Source of the DNA: Bryobacterales bacterium
Lineage (GTDB): Bacteria; Acidobacteriota; Terriglobia; Bryobacterales; Bryobacteraceae
Reading direction: 5' to 3'
DNA: 14,077 nucleotides
NCBI GenBank assembly: GCA_003517725.1
Contig: DOZZ01000260.1
Location: 16,114-30,190 of the forward strand
In this document: positions 13,476 to 14,077 of the stretch, one piece after another
How the letters are laid out: every line of letters begins with the position of its first letter
Numbering within the stretch: position 1 is the first letter of the stretch
Translations under genes and position numbers: made by a program
Notes under the pieces: generated by a model
Databases searched by the model: none
What the model was told of the DNA's origin: nothing
What the model saw: the letters and a program-made list of their open reading frames with translations, nothing else

Positions 13476-14077
13476 ATGACCAGAACCGATCCTCTGGGCT
13501 ATCTGACAGACCAGCTTGATGGCTGGCGCAAGGCCGGCACGTACCAGCGTCTGCGCGTGCTCGAGTCGGCCAGCGCGGCCGAGTCGCGCTTCGACGGCAA
13601 ACAGGTCATCAACCTGGCCTCGAACAATTATTTGGGACTCACCACGCACCCCAAGTTGATCGAAGCGGCCGTAGCGGCGGCCAAGGCGTATGGCGCGGGG
13701 TCGGGCGCCGTACGCACCATCTCGGGCACCATGAGCCTGCACCTCGAGCTGGAGCAGCGCATCGCGCGCTTCAAGAACGTGGAGGCGTGCGTGGTGTTCC
13801 AATCCGGCTTCGCCGCCAACGCCGGCACCGTCTCGGCCCTCCTGACGCCCGAGGACCACATCATCTCGGACGCGCTGAACCATGCCAGTATCATTGACGG
13901 CTGCCGCCTCTCGCGCGCTAAGATCCACGTCTTCCCGCACGGCGATATGGCCGTGGCGCAGCAGAAGCTGGCGGTCATCGCCGGCGCGCCAGGCCGCAAA
14001 TTGCTGATCAGCGATGGCGTCTTCTCGATGGATGGCGACATCGGGAACCTGCCGGCGCTGGTGGAGTTGGCCGAACG
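13476..14077 (+). CDS. Alpha-oxoamine synthase (Kbl/BioF type), 3' end cut by window edge
   Basis: PLP-dependent enzyme that condenses an amino acid with an acyl-CoA; Kbl makes 2-amino-3-ketobutyrate from glycine, BioF makes 8-amino-7-oxononanoate. The frame from the ATG at 13476 is open to the window end, giving 200 residues of about 395. Visible signatures are NLASNNYLGL at 46-55, GAGSGAVRTISGTMSLHLELE at 73-93, FQSGFAANAG at 108-117, DALNHASIIDG at 132-142 with H136 stacking on PLP, and SDGVFSMDGDIGNLPALVELAE at 179-200. The RTISGT and DGVFSMDGD wording is closer to Kbl (glycine C-acetyltransferase) than to BioF. The PLP-binding lysine lies beyond the edge. It starts 11 bases after the oxidoreductase stop with a weak GGGG ribosome site, so it is probably the third gene of that operon. 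A threonine dehydrogenase (Tdh) partner is not in view. Confidence 0.9.
   Translation, partial: MTRTDPLGYLTDQLDGWRKAGTYQRLRVLESASAAESRFDGKQVINLASNNYLGLTTHPKLIEAAVAAAKAYGAGSGAVRTISGTMSLHLELEQRIARFKNVEACVVFQSGFAANAGTVSALLTPEDHIISDALNHASIIDGCRLSRAKIHVFPHGDMAVAQQKLAVIAGAPGRKLLISDGVFSMDGDIGNLPALVELAE

Noticed and set aside
13440..14041. Minus-strand open frames (13440-13940 and 13628-14041).
   Set aside because: They are antisense shadows of the alpha-oxoamine synthase, whose plus-strand frame carries the family motifs to the window edge.

Overview
The window is GC-rich, densely packed bacterial chromosome. Every gene has a normal-looking family or length, and no stretch longer than about 170 bases lacks a gene. 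I see no transposase, phage gene, CRISPR array, tRNA or rRNA. The mix suggests an acidobacterium of the Solibacter/Bryobacter type. It includes a Tat-signal Gfo/Idh/MocA oxidoreductase, a GRP/ureide-permease-like transporter, an EGY-like M50 protease, and paired GCGGGCTGAAGCCCGC-type hairpins. The assignment rests on recall of such genomes, not on a marker gene.

Layout. (1) Bases 1-1325: a cytochrome P450, cut at its 5' end, reading rightward. (2) Bases 5063 down to 1328 on the minus strand: a tight four-gene run. It encodes a membrane-anchored CDP-diacylglycerol pyrophosphatase-like protein, a UxaA/GarD-family sugar-acid dehydratase, an exported DsbA-type thiol oxidoreductase and an unrecognised 219-residue protein. 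(3) Bases 5232-7802, plus strand: an ArnT/PMT-type membrane glycosyltransferase followed by a GRP/ureide-permease-like transporter. (4) Bases 11597 down to 7804, minus strand: an HU/IHF protein, an M50 site-2-type protease, a hairpin element, a WaaE-like family 2 glycosyltransferase, a shortened family 4 glycosyltransferase and a prepilin peptidase. The last three overlap by 1 and 14 nt. (5) Bases 11651 to the right edge, plus strand: a flavin reductase, a Tat-signal Gfo/Idh/MocA oxidoreductase and an alpha-oxoamine synthase (Kbl/BioF type) that runs off the window.

How the genes fit together. The minus-strand glycosyltransferases and the ArnT-like enzyme all point to cell-envelope glycan or lipopolysaccharide decoration. 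The prepilin peptidase serves type IV pili or type II secretion, and the DsbA-like and Cdh-like proteins act at or beyond the inner membrane. The dehydratase belongs to hexuronate or galactarate use, but the other enzymes of that pathway are not here. The right-hand operon couples flavin reduction, an NAD(P)-dependent oxidoreductase and a PLP enzyme by overlap and short spacing. No shared substrate can be read from the sequence.

I found no clear undescribed multi-gene system. The best leads are the nested hairpin element abutting the WaaE-like start codon, and the glycosyltransferase with a shortened C-terminal domain and a lost EX7E glutamate. Next are the near-consensus HU promoter with a dyad over its -10, lying inside the divergent flavin reductase start, and the unrecognised 219-residue protein.
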